Shown: positions 43,700 through 54,118, numbered from the stretch's first letter. The stretch: DNA of 64,000 bases from Cordylochernes scorpioides (GCA_030710605.1 CP092877.1:69161598-69225597), one strand, 5' to 3'. Translations and numbers: made by a program. Notes: generated by a model from the sequence alone, not told the origin.

Positions 43700-44790
43700 C
43701 GATATATATATTGCTACTTTATAACTAATTACTGTGCGGTTATCTTATAGGAACGTTTAGGTGTTAGAGATAAGCAAGTTCACATAAAACGTATTGGCAT
43801 TCTTCTATTGTTTAAACTTCTATTCAATAACAAAGACCAAGATGTAAATATGCACAGGAGAGACCATTTCGATGAGTAGAACCACGCTTCTTTATGCTCG
43901 AGGAGCATGAACTCATGGAATTCGTGTAATCTTTACACAAGGGGATAAGAAACAACAACAACAACGCTTCTTTATACCCAGCGTTCACAATTTCGATCTG
44001 TATTTATTCCATAAATAAAATATATTGGGGAGTTCTAGAAAACACTTTTGAAGAATGCGTCGATATATCATATCAAACTCCTTCAAAAAGAACCTTATAG
44101 ATGATACAAAAAAACATATACTGTTATGGGAATACAGAAGTCATGAAGAACCTAAAAAGAAGTTCCAAATTAGCTAGGAAGGCAACAGGTAAAAAGGTCG
44201 TAATACAGAAAGGTCTTTATATGCCCTTATATGGAAATATGAGTCCACTAAGTAAGAAATTGAAATGCCCGTAATCTGAAGGTACGACACATCATTAATA
44301 CTCTTTCGAAAATCCCGCATAAATAGATTGCACACACACTTCTCCCTAACTTGTTTTAAAATATCTTCATTCTAGGGAGATTAAAGCATCGAGCATTAAT
44401 CGCATGTAACGTCGACTTATTTGCATATAATATGAGTTGCATAGACATATATGTATATACTATATATGTAATTTATTTTTGTATCGTGTTTTTGCATATT
44501 GAACATATATTTGATTTACATATACCTAAATTTTATAGTCGCACGAAAAGGTATTTAATTTGCAAATGCATAGTGATTATTTGCATATAGCTGTGCATAT
44601 ACCCCACCACCCTAAAGGCTAAAGTACGGGCAAGCTGGTGTCACAAGAGTACGCCATATCCCGGGGAAGTGTTTATCAACATGAGACGGAAGGGGATCTC
44701 CGGGCCACCACCATAATACCTTCCCTTGGAAGTCTCCTTGCTCATTTAGATTGTTGTTGCATAGACGCCTGACTACTTGATGGCTGTGAA
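43700..44790. other. No gene recognised
   Basis: AT-rich, unmatched. Confidence 0.35.
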
Positions 44791-44796
44791 TCCTCT

Positions 44797-44910
44797 TGCG
44801 GTAGTCACAAGTTCGATTCCGTGTGGATGAAACTTTTTTAGAGACGACTGATTTGGTGGGTCTTATTTCGTCTTGCGGTAGTCACAGGTTCGATTCCGTG
44901 TGGACGCTAC
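44797..44910 (+). repeat. Tandem pair of tRNA-like box B segments
   Basis: CTTGCGGTAGTCACAAGTTC and CTTGCGGTAGTCACAGGTTC begin two 71-base units, each containing GTTCGATTCCGTGTGGA. GTTCGATTCC is a textbook pol III box B, but I cannot place a convincing box A, so this is a tRNA-derived SINE fragment at best. A weaker relative (GGTTCGAAACC) lies at 55,522. Confidence 0.4.
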
Positions 44911-45700
44911 TTTTTTTCCAAAAATATGTTTTGAAAAGTGTGACATGGTAAAGTATATGCTATTTACCATTCGTCAACACGGCGGTATTTTTTGTTTTCG
45001 ACGCAAAAAAAAAAATATGCATTTGATTAACCCAGGTTCCTGGAGCGTAAACGCTAAAAATAAACAACGTACGTATGTTGAAAGGGAAAACGTTGATGAA
45101 CTAACACTGTGAGATTCCAGTAAAAATAACCAAATTCAAGAAATATTTTGACGCTCTACATGAATTGACAAAAGAATGGATTAAATTAATTTGCAGCTTT
45201 AAATGAAGTTCTGATTTGATAATGGTGCAACCAGAACATTGTATTTGACCCCCTCTTGTTACTTATTTTTAAATTCTTTATATTTTATTTTTGTAAGCTG
45301 TTTATCCATTGCTGTGGGTATAGTTAATATGTCCTAAATCGATTATATATAGTGTATTATTCAGTTAAAAAGTAGGTCAATTTTAGCGTGTTGCATACCA
45401 CATTAATTATGCAAATATGTATTAACATATATATATATAGCGGGGCATTAAACAGTGAAGCGCTTTAAGTTTCACGTAATTGTATACTGATGTTAACTGG
45501 AGGCTATAAAATACTAATGGGTATAGCTAATAAAATGTCTTTAAGTACCTTTGCTAAGCGGGAGTTTCCCCTTCGATCACATGTTCTTATTTACATATTG
45601 TGTGGGATTTTACATAGTTGCAACATGTGCAGCTCGGACCGTCGGTAGATGAAACAATGGAAACGTGATAAATATGCAAATTGATACGAATCTACCAACT
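44911..45700. other. No gene recognised
   Basis: AT-rich, with a TA repeat near 45,428. Confidence 0.35.
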
Positions 45701-45710
45701 TTACAGTATC

Positions 45711-45915
45711 AGCAAACAAATCTAAGGCAATAGCTTACTATAATTTTTTTAGATCATCATTATGTAAGGACCAGTCAACAAGTGAATGACTTTGAGACGA
45801 AGAGTAAAGCCAGTTCAATTTCTATGTAAATAACACAAGATGGTTATTACCTTACCCAATTGAGAGAATCTGTATGGGGCAAGTCCCTAATAAAGGCTTT
45901 TGTGTGTGTGTGTGT
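45711..45915 (+). mobile_element. LINE 3' end with TG tail, copy 2
   Basis: ATCAGCAAACAAATCTAAGG through AATAAAGGCTTTTGTGTG matches 14,626-14,836 at high identity. Only the last about 200 bases of the element are present. Confidence 0.75.
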
Positions 45916-45919
45916 AACT

Positions 45920-46390
45920 TTACAGAGACGATCTATAGACGGCTCATAGTGTCTTAGAAAAAGATATATTTTGAAATTTTTAAATGTAACACACCGAGAA
46001 TTGTGTCTACCGTCCCTGAGAACACCATTGGCTATCTCTGCCCCACGTGACAAGCTGTAGATCACGTGATATGGGCAGCGCTGACAGTTAAGTTAATTGG
46101 TCCATTGTGGGGAGTTTTGACATTTTTCTTTCTATCTATCTGTCTATCTGTCCTCGGGAAGGTGCCTCGTAGCAAACCATTCCTTCAGAGAAAATGGCGT
46201 TTCTATAGAAGACCGGAAAGACCTCTCTATATATTGTCAGAACTTTTAAAGTGACATCTAATTTTAATAATTTTTGCTCTATTATTAGGGGTTTTTTTTT
46301 AGACTCAAATGTATTTTTTTTTTTTTTTAAGTTTATAAAAATTGTTTTAGGCAAATATTTCTTGTAGGATATAGTCGATGTTTTATTAAG
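45920..46390. other. No gene recognised
   Basis: Short frames only. Long T-runs near 46,311-46,328. Confidence 0.35.
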
Positions 46391-46425
46391 CCCGTTGAAG
46401 AGCAATTATCACTTGAAAGCTAGCG
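46391..46425 (+). other. Penelope-type motif
   Basis: CCCGTTGAAGAGC ... CTTGAAAGCTAGCG, similar to the arms of the 3.5-4.2-kb repeat. Confidence 0.35.
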
Positions 46426-46664
46426 TTTTTTAATAAAAAGAAACTCATTGTGAGAAAATATTTTGTAATTTTAAAACGTTTTTCACAATTTTATCATGAA
46501 TAGAGAATTATAAAAATTATGTTAAAAAGTGTATCTCACTCTTTTAACGCTGTATTTGAATATATTATTTATATTCTTGATTTTCAACTTGTGATTTATG
46601 TTTGTAAATGAATAAAATAAAGCTTCAAGGGCTGCGTATCTTTTATTAGAACGAATATAATACG

Positions 46665-46693
46665 AGCTTTCGGGCACATACGCCCTTCTACAG
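46665..46693 (-). other. Hammerhead-like hairpin of the left Penelope-like copy
   Basis: Minus-strand CCTGTAGAAGGGCGTATGTG then CCCGAAAGCTCG. The GGGC/GCCC stem is perfect. It lies about 290 bases past the endonuclease stop. Confidence 0.5.
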
Positions 46694-46985
46694 GAATTAA
46701 TGAAACAATAATCCAACTAGTTTGAAATAGGTTTTATATACACGTAACTATTGTTTTGCATATCACGCGCAATTTGAAAAATATTAAAATGTTTAAATTT
46801 ACATGCAGAATTTACATGCAGGTGTAATGATTTGGAAAAACTAATTCTAATTAATATGAGATAATATGATACATTTTGGTTAAGGCAATCTTATTTTGTA
46901 TTTTATATTTTAAATTTTACAAATTTTATAACTTGCAAGGAATCCCATCAGACATGTGATATCTTATACTGTGAATGACTATGTT

Positions 46986-47525
46986 TTATCTTATTTTATT
47001 TAGGTCTATTGAATCATATGCTTCTGGTAAATCAATTCTGCGATTTATACTGCTATATTGTTTGGACACTATTGCTTCAATTATTAATCTTTGATATTTG
47101 TTATTGATATTGTTGTAATGTACTTTAGGTTCATTTAAGTTAAATGTGTGTCCTGTTGAATTGGAGTGCTGTACTATTAATGATAATGGGTCATTTCTGT
47201 TTATGTTTCTTCTGTGTTCAGTGATTCTATTATGTAATTTTCTTCCCGTCTCCCCCACATATCTGGCTTTACAGTTATTACATTCTATAGAATAAATTAC
47301 CTCTTTTCTACATGATATATATTCGGTTTGCCTGTTTTTTGTAATCGGGTTTCTTAGGATATCTGATAAGTTGGGAGAGTTGCTATAAAAGGTTTTTATT
47401 CCATATTTATCTAGTGTTCTGGAAATGTGGATGGATTTCGGGGAATATGGGATGTAGCAATTTTTCCTGTATATTTTAGTTTTTTGTGCTGATATGTTAT
47501 GTGTCCTGTGCCTGATAGAAATGTT
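46986..47525 (-). pseudogene. Penelope-like GIY-YIG endonuclease domain, left copy (5'-truncated)
   Basis: The frame is open from just below a stop at 47,526-47,528 to the stop at 46,986. It includes RKNCYIPYSPKSIHISRTLD upstream of the block shared with the right copy. It then shows VIYSIECNNCKARYVGETGR, LHNRITEHRR and SNSTGHTFN: the VIY...YVG pair is the GIY-YIG signature, the two Cys and the His residues form the CCHH metal site of Penelope endonucleases, and R and E of HNRITEH are the expected catalytic residues. The domain would nick DNA during target-primed insertion. There is no RT domain or obvious ATG, so it cannot act alone. It differs from the right copy by a handful of residues (for example SSINRR versus RSINRR). 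Cleavage activity is unproven. Confidence 0.85.
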
Positions 47526-47579
47526 TTAAAATAAATGTTTTGGGGTAACCAGCTGATGTTAAATTTTGGATAACGGTTT

Positions 47580-48011
47580 GTGTTTCATAAATATGGAATA
47601 AAAACCTTTTATAGCAACTCTCCCAACTTATCAGGTATCCTAAGAAACCCGATTACAAAAAACAGGCAAACCGAATATATATCATGTAGAAAAGAGGTAA
47701 TTTATTCTATAGAATGTAATAACTGTAAAGCCAGATATGTGGGGGAGACGGGAAGAAAATTACATAATAGAATCACTGAACACAGAAGAAACATAAACAG
47801 AAATGACCCATTATCATTAATAGTACAGCACTCCAATTCAACAGGACACACATTTAACTTAAATGAACCTAAAGTACATTACAACAATATCAATAACAAA
47901 TATCAAAGATTAATAATTGAAGCAATAGTGTCCAAACAATATAGAAGTATAAATCGCAGAATTGATTTACCAGAAGCATATAATTCAATAGACCTAAATA
48001 AAATAAGATAA
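47580..48011 (+). pseudogene. Penelope-like GIY-YIG endonuclease domain, right copy (5'-truncated)
   Basis: About 143 codons open to the stop at 48,009. VIY lies at about residues 40-42, the Cys pair at 46 and 49, YVG at 53-55, the catalytic-type Arg in HNR near 64, Glu-His at 67-68 and the GH motif near 90. It is shorter at the N-terminus than the left copy because the sequence switches at the palindrome junction near 47,589. The first codon is GTG, and the frame probably represents a fragment rather than a true start. The hairpin motif lies 280 bases downstream. Confidence 0.85.
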
Positions 48012-48289
48012 AACATAGTCATTCACAGTATAAGATATCACATGTCTAATGGGATTCCTTGCAAGTTATAAAATTTGTAAAATTTAAAATATAAAATACA
48101 AAATAAGATTGCCTTAACCAAAATGTATCATATTATCTCATATTAATTAGAATTAGTTTTTCCAAATCATTACACCTGCATGTAAATTTAAACATTTTAA
48201 TATTTTTCAAATTGCGCGTGATATGCAAAACAATAGTTACGTGTATATAAAACCTATTTCAAACTAGTCGGATTATTGTTTCATTAATT

Positions 48290-48320
48290 CCTGTAGAAGG
48301 GCGTATGTGCCCGAAAGCTC
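48290..48320 (+). other. Hammerhead-like hairpin of the right Penelope-like copy
   Basis: CCTGTAGAAGGGCGTATGTG then CCCGAAAGCTC. This is identical to the left-arm copy and is the anchor that ties the motif to a Penelope-like element. Confidence 0.5.
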
Positions 48321-48389
48321 GTATTATATTCGTTCTAATAAAAGATACGCAGCCCTTGAAGCTTTATTTTATTCATTTATAAATCGTAC

Positions 48390-48965
48390 AGGGCTTTTTC
48401 AATTTATGTTTGTGTGTGACTTATCTCGATACTAATCAGAAAAAAAAAGAAGTTTTAAAAAATAGAATGAAATGTTCTGGTGATAGACGTTCTTCTTGGG
48501 GATAGAAAGGTGTCTGTCTCTGATCACACCACCAGTTACTCTCGTCCCCAGCTAACCTACCATCCATCATCACATATTACCGGTGAACGAGATTATTTCT
48601 CCCCATTGCCGTCAGAGACTCTCGGTTTACCGTCTCACGTTACTGTAGCCACGCTGTGTGTGTTGTTCTCGTAGCTCTGATGTTGGGACTTCCAGCCTGG
48701 TCTATCTCGACACATTTGTTTGTCTGTCTGTCTGTCTGTCTGGTTTATTATTTCGACGTAGAGAGAGAGACGGTTAAACATACTTTAATGTTCATATAAA
48801 ATTATATATAGTGTAATGCAGAAAAAAAAAGGTCTTTTCAGCCGGTGATGTCTTCCTCCATTGGGAGTTGTACATTCCTGGTCGACGAGCTCGGCCCAGT
48901 TGGTAGAAGGTTTGCCTGTTCCAGGCCCAGGTTGCTCTGTTTCCCCAACAAATGCCGCAGTGGCC
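48390..48965. other. No gene recognised
   Basis: A CTGT microsatellite at about 48,720-48,741 and short frames. Nothing further. Confidence 0.4.
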
Positions 48966-48972
48966 CGAGAGA

Positions 48973-49130
48973 GAGATTTTTGAGATTTAAAAATATATTT
49001 TATTGACCTCATACATAAGTCAATGGTAGTAGTATATAATAATTATAAAAAGAGGGATAAAATAAAAGAGTAAAATATATACAGTTATGTACAGTCCAGG
49101 AGATTCCCCCAACGACAAAGAGTCTTCCAA
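48973..49130 (-). mobile_element. LINE 3' end, family L1
   Basis: TTTTTGAGATTTAAAAATAT, CATAAGTCAATGGTAGTAGT, GTACAGTCCAGGAGATTCCC and AACGACAAAGAGTCTTCC match the 25.1-kb copy. A second, shorter start of the same end follows at 49,142-49,200. Confidence 0.75.
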
Positions 49131-49199
49131 GTAGAGAGAGAGAGATTTTTGAGATTTAAAAATATATTTTATTGATACCATACATACACACAAGAGAAA

Positions 49200-50030
49200 G
49201 AAAGAGAGTCAATGGTAGAATATATAGAGGAGATAAAATAAAATATTGTCGCGTAGAAAATAAATTGAAGAAGAGAAGTCGATGTTAAAATTAAGTAAGT
49301 TTTATTCTTAGTAAGAGAGTCTCGATCCACTCAGCCGAGATGATAGAATAAATAGCTCAGTACAAACAACAAGTATGTAAAACAGCCTGCTTTGCATAAA
49401 AAAAAATAAAAGAAACGAGATATAGGAGAAAATATTTACATATATAAAAGTAAATGCCGCAATATATATATAAAAAAAAAGATAATTGAAAAAATAGTAA
49501 AAAGATAAAATGAAAATAAAAAGGGAAACTAATTATAAAGGGGAACTAAATAAGAGAAAGTGTGTGTGATTGTTATTTAATGTACAAATCAAAGATCTCT
49601 CTTTACCGCAACTTTTCTTTGTTCATCAACAACAAATGCCTTTTTGAAATACATTTCGCGTCTCTTACATAAACTTTTTCCGGAGTCAAAAAAAAAAAAA
49701 AAAAATTTCTTTATTAATATTGGAAGCTTTTAGGTAAGTCCTTCTTCCTCAGCTCTATATTGTACAACGTGCAGTAAAATAATGAGAGAAATGTTTGTAT
49801 TTGGCAAGTTTACCTGGGGAGAATGGTACACGTGGAGATCAAATCAAGATATTAAAGGACATTTCATAATTGTTTTATGGATGCTTCAAACGTTCATTTT
49901 TCACAGTGTCTGTATGGCAATATGAAAGATATTGCTCATTGTAGTCGTCAAGACAATGCCCTGTAGGAGAAAATGGCTAAATGGAGGTAAAAGTTCTCTT
50001 GGGTATGTAAAAAATGTGTGTGACATCTAA
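49200..50030. other. A-rich stretch; motif at 49,729-49,760; no gene
   Basis: Purine- and A-rich until about 49,560. On the minus strand GAGCTGAGGAAGAAGGAC ... CCTAAAAGCTTCC is a weak Penelope-type motif. Confidence 0.4.
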
Positions 50031-50033
50031 AGT

Positions 50034-50220
50034 AAAACCTCCCATAAGAGACCGACTAGGGAAATATGGATACTCGCCTGGTCTCTCCTGGAGTGTGGTC
50101 TCTAATTTGGAGATGAGTTGGATGATGTCTAATTTTTGTTTAAGGTGGTCGCTCTTATCAGGTGAATCGATCTCTAGGAAGGAGAGAGAACTCTTTAGTA
50201 AAGTTTTAACTTCTAAAGCT
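50034..50220. mobile_element. Pogo-like MITE remnant
   Basis: AAAACCTCCCATAAGAGACC at the left, CTGGTCTCTCCTGGAGTGTG and GGTGGTCGCTCTTATCAGG at the right. The ends are inverted relatives (CCxCCATAAGAGACC versus GGTCGCTCTTATCAGG). Confidence 0.45.
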
Positions 50221-50224
50221 TTCC

Positions 50225-50855
50225 CCTAACTGTGAATTTTATAAACAAAATTGAAAAGTAACGTATTTGCATAGTTGTTGTATTGATTTGCATAAAGTAC
50301 TATTTATATACATATTTCCCACAGCTCTGTTATAATAGAATCGTTGTCTTGATCAAGAAGAGCGTATTCCTCGGTGGAATAAACAGTTTCGTAGAGATCC
50401 AATATGTGCTTCATTTATTATAAGTACGATTCTCTTAATGAATTGTGATAGGTTTATAAGGGGAAAAAGCCATTATGTAAATGTGTTGTCGCTTAAACTG
50501 AGTTCACCCCTTGTTTGTCCGATTTAAGTCCTGAGATTGACGCAGAGTTTAATTTGAAGGCTTGCAGTTTTTACTTCCTCTTTGTTTCTTTTTCTAGCTA
50601 GCGTAATTTTTTGTGTGTGTCGTTAACTTGGGTGATGTCTCACTGGATGCGTTTTTTTTGTCCGTGCCCAATGTCATCTGATGTCCATTGTATTCGTCAT
50701 TCGAAGGAAAGCATCGGCGTGTGATTCATCCTTTTTTTAATTCTACTTCCTTCCTTCCTCCTCAATTCTGGTCACGTAGCTCTTCTCCTGGAAGATCTCT
50801 CTTACAGAGCGGCTGGTCTCTCTCGAGAGTATCCAAACAAGATGGTTAGAGTAGT
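50225..50855. other. No gene recognised
   Basis: Pyrimidine-rich toward the right. Unmatched. Confidence 0.35.
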
Positions 50856-50859
50856 TGTT

Positions 50860-50945
50860 GTTGTCGTGTCCAATGAAGAGCCTCAGATGTCTCCATGCAT
50901 CTCTATCACAGCAGAAGCAATGTCCACTATCTTGGGTGTTTGGAA
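50860..50945 (-). pseudogene. LINE tail fragment, same family as 2.7 and 58 kb
   Basis: TCCAATGAAGAGCCTCAGAT, GTCTCCATGCATCTCTATCA and TGTCCACTATCTTGGGTGT correspond to the minus-strand peptide around AVIEMHGDI and its stop. Confidence 0.65.
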
Positions 50946-51022
50946 AATGGGTGCCGTGTGGACACGTTAGTCACCTTGGAAACGAACCAGAATTTGTTAA
51001 AGTAGTTGTTTGCATTAAAAAT

Positions 51023-51110
51023 ACAGTTAAACCTCCCTATAACGACCCACTAAAAGACCACCATATTTTCTCTCTGGGCACTCATTATCGTTATCCTATT
51101 TTTACAAATT
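51023..51110 (+). mobile_element. Pogo-like MITE, left end only
   Basis: CAGTTAAACCTCCCTATAAC then GACCCACTAAAAGACCAC resembles the starts of other pogo-like MITEs in the window. Confidence 0.45.
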
Positions 51111-51135
51111 TGTGTATGAAATAGGTTAAACTGTA

Positions 51136-51542
51136 TACAAATCTTTGGTTGGCATGAAGGATGTTCCTCCAACTTTTTCTGTCCCTTGCGAACCTCTGAA
51201 TGATTGGCTATTGAGATTTGTAAGATCGTTTAATAATACCAACAAGCAATCCAGAGCTAAGTTTCTCCAATCTACAAATCTTTAGTTGGCATGAACGATG
51301 TTCCTCCAACTTTCTCTGTCCCCTGCGAACCTCTGGATGATTGGCTATTGAGATGTGTAAGATCGTTTAATAATACCAACAAGCAATCCAGAGCTAAGTT
51401 TCTTCAATCTACAAATATTTAGTTGGCATGAATGATTTTCCTCCAACTTTCTCTGTCCCCTGCGAACCTCTGGATGATTGGCTATTGAGATATGTAAGAT
51501 CATTCAATAATACCAACAAGGAATCCAGAGCTAAGTTTCTTG
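51136..51542 (+). repeat. Tandem triplication of a 137-bp coding-like unit
   Basis: Three units start at 51,136, 51,274 and 51,410. Each encodes MNDVPPTFSVPCEPLDDWLL then RxVRSFNNTNKQSRAKFL in one frame, with few substitutions and no internal stop, broken only at the unit junctions. The reverse complement of the unit's end recurs at 51,705-51,735. The peptide is not one I recognise. It may be a piece of a mobile-element protein or a captured exon. Confidence 0.7.
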
Positions 51543-51740
51543 CACCATTTTTAATCTCTATCATTCAGGCTAACATGCTCTTCAACAGGAACCCCTAGAA
51601 GTATAACTTCTAGATAACTATTCACATCGGCGTGTAGGGGGCTAGGTGCTCTCCTGTTGAAGGGCATATTGGCCTGAAAGCTAGATAAATAAAAAAAAAC
51701 GGTACAAGAAACTTAACTCTGGATTGCTTGTTGATACAGT
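51543..51740 (+). repeat. Penelope-type tail with hairpin motif
   Basis: CCTGTTGAAGGGCATATTGG then CCTGAAAGCTAG at 51,653-51,682, an A-run, then TACAAGAAACTTAACTCTGG. The last string is shared with the right arm of the 36.4-36.8-kb tail and is the inverse of the sequence ending the tandem triplication. Confidence 0.55.
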
Positions 51741-51742
51741 TA

Positions 51743-51995
51743 ATCCTGTCTATAGCGTCCCTTCTAAATAGCGCCTTCCTCTCTATAGCACCCGATAGTA
51801 CACGCTTATTTGGCGGTACAGATACGAAAATAGGAACGATACAGAGAATATTAGCATGGCCCCTGCTCAAGGATGACACGCAAAATCGTGAAGCGTTCTA
51901 TAGCACCCGATTTTAAATACGTAATACAATGCGATTTACATTAAAAGTGAGCTGTTTATAGCTCCCCCTCTCTATAGCACCCTATTTTAGTGAAT
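51743..51995 (+). mobile_element. Pogo-like MITE interrupted by U6
   Basis: CAGTTAATCCTGTCTATAGC at the left. CTCTCTATAGCACC-type strings occur three times, at 51,780, 51,900 and 51,970. The right terminus near 51,990 is unclear. Confidence 0.45.
51797..51899 (+). pseudogene. U6 snRNA retrocopy with 12-bp target duplication
   Basis: GATACGAAAATAGGAACGAT, ACAGAGAATATTAGCATGGC and CCCTGCTCAAGGATGACACG, CAAAATCGTGAAGCGTTCT. It carries two point changes relative to the 6.4-kb copy within the core (AGAATATT for AGAAGATT, CTGCTC for CTGCGC). ATAGCACCCGAT lies immediately on both sides (51,785-51,796 and 51,900-51,911), a classical target-site duplication. The oligo-U end is absent. It is a processed pseudogene made by LINE-type machinery. 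Confidence 0.92.
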
Positions 51996-51999
51996 CCCA

Positions 52000-53985
52000 A
52001 GAGGGGGTTATAAAATTATAAGTCATGGATGAAGGTTTAGTGTAAGTTCATGTTTGATGTATTGTCAGTATTGGAGTGTTTTCTTGCGCCGTTGGCAGTA
52101 GAGCCAGTTGATGTAAGGTACAGAAGGAGGATGTCTCAGGAAGTGTCGCCCAAGCCACTCCAATTATAGACGGCGTCGTCCATTAGCGAATTGATGCTGT
52201 CAGCTAGAATGGCCTGTGATGGGTGGTAGCATTGCTGATCTACTCTGTCAGTTAACATTATTTGCTCTACCTCAAAGTGAACAAACTCTATACAACATAG
52301 TAGAATAGAAGACACTTTTAATTGAGCATGCTCTTTGGAACAACATAAATAGAATGTTCTGAAGATCTTTTGTTGGCTGGAAGTTTTGTCTGTAAATATA
52401 TATTTGCATCATCATTCCCTTGAGAAGAGTGATAGCGAGTCACTGAAATCTCGGGAACTAAATTAAGAAATTAGTTTATGTAATTAAGTTGGATGCAAAC
52501 AAAGTTGGATGCTTCATGAGGGAGATTCAATGTGTTGTATCGCTAGAGAGGTAGCCAGGATAAGGTATTGACAAGATTAGGTGTTGTTTCTATTAGTCTA
52601 TGGACTTAGGAAATATAGTTTATTAGAAATACCCTACAATATCCTACTGACTGACTACTAGCAAAATTGTGCCGCTATATATCTACATATTACTATAGCA
52701 ATCATTGAGTATGCAAAGAGATATTTACATTTCTACAAATATCCAAGCCTGCAAATACACTACACAATACTAAAGAGAGGTTGTATTTCTAAATAAAAGC
52801 CTCTCTCTTTCGATAATAAATTGAACCAACTAGTTCAAATATAAGTAGCTAATTTAAAAATAAGAAGAAATAAGATATTTGAGATTATAAATGAAAAAGT
52901 AGGTTTAAATAGTCGCTAGACTTCCATAAAAGAGGGAAAGACTTAAAAGAAATTCATTTTAAAGGAAACGGATTATAACTATGAAAGATTTGAGTTCTAA
53001 AGGATAATAGTCGTCTTTGATAGGTTCCATTGTAGTTCTGAGTTGACTTTTCTTCATAAGATTATGGTTTCAAACCCGTGTTTTGAACTGGGATAATGAA
53101 AGAGGTGAAGTAAGTAGTCAACAACAACAAAAAAGGCTTTTATTAGGGCCCATTGCCCTGTATGGATTCGCCATACAACAACAAAATAATACAGTATTTT
53201 TTTCTCCCTTCCCTCATGTGCACGTGAGCCTTTGTTTGAAAAGGGATTTTTTTAGGCATCTGTTCTAAAACTTTCCTCACTACCTCTTTTGTGTATGAAT
53301 CTATTTACAATTGATCTGTAGAAATTATAGAGTTCTATTGCGATATTTTTTCTTTTCTGAAATAGTTCTCAGTGTCTTTAGTGGGTTGCTAAATCTCCAG
53401 AAGGTGTTTTTGTGAAGTAAGTAGTCTTCAAGAACACAAGCGGCTTCAAGACCGCGTGGCGTCAAGTTGGACTCTGACCTCCTGGATTAGATGGCGCGAG
53501 AGAGGAATGTGGAGGGAGATAGCCAGCCGCCCATCTGCTGATGACATTCTGTCTATCTCGGTGTAGTTAGCTATTTATAAGATGAACCTCCTCTATATAC
53601 ATATCTCCTTAGATATCCATACATCCTGGCCGTTCAAACGAACATTGATCAGATATCTTTTTAGTCATTTCCTGAACTTTTCCTTCCCTCCTATACTTTT
53701 TCCACAGATATGATATGGGTTTGGGATAATGGGTATTTGAACAATTCTGGAATAATCAACGAATAGTTTATATTTATTCCGAAACATGGTTCAAACCATT
53801 ATGCAACTTTAAGTTGCATAATAGGGAGATGCTTTTTTTATTTATAACCAGTGAATATACAAACACAAATAGCAAAATGATACTTTTTGTACTTTTAAAT
53901 TCTCTCTATAGAGAGTCTATCAAAGTGAGAGAACATTTCTCAAGTCCCAAAGTACACTCCAGGAAAAAAATGGAATTTTTAAAAT
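52000..53985. other. No gene; weak motif near 52,425
   Basis: CCTTGAGAAGAG ... CACTGAAATCTCGGG at 52,425-52,460 is related to the 26.4-kb foldback core. TTAGATGGCGCGAG lies at 53,487. A decayed hairpin with TTTAAGTTGCATAATAGG lies at 53,795-53,840. No gene is supportable. Confidence 0.4.
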
Positions 53986-53989
53986 CAAA

Positions 53990-54118
53990 TTGTACGATCT
54001 CTAATGTTTCCATGCGTTGAATAATGTAAATAACTTATGTAAATAAACTTTTCTCCTTGTTTGGCGTAAGTATCCCTTGCGGGATATAGCGCTTTGGAAA
54101 TAAAATAATTGTAATACG
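53990..54118 (+). repeat. Dispersed repeat, family G copy 2
   Basis: Reverse complement of 29,690-29,817 (ATGTTTCCATGCGTTGAATA, AAACTTTTCTCCTTGTTTGG, TTGCGGGATATAGCGCTTTG). Confidence 0.85.

Larger units (their letters stand above)
46600..48385. mobile_element. Inverted pair of Penelope-like elements
   Basis: Two about 800-bp arms (46,600-47,410 and 47,589-48,385) are almost identical reverse complements around a 178-base spacer. Each arm has, from the centre outward, the GIY-YIG endonuclease coding end, an AT-rich 3' region, the CCTGTAGAAGGGC ... GCCCGAAAGCTCG hairpin and a shared end GCCCTTGAAGCTTTATTTTA. The reverse transcriptase is missing from both, so the copies are 5'-truncated. Head-to-head partial copies are a known outcome of Penelope-type retrotransposition. 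The low divergence implies recent insertion. Confidence 0.85.

Noticed and set aside
44797..44910. True tRNA genes
   Set aside because: Box B is good, but no box A, acceptor stem or anticodon arm can be folded.
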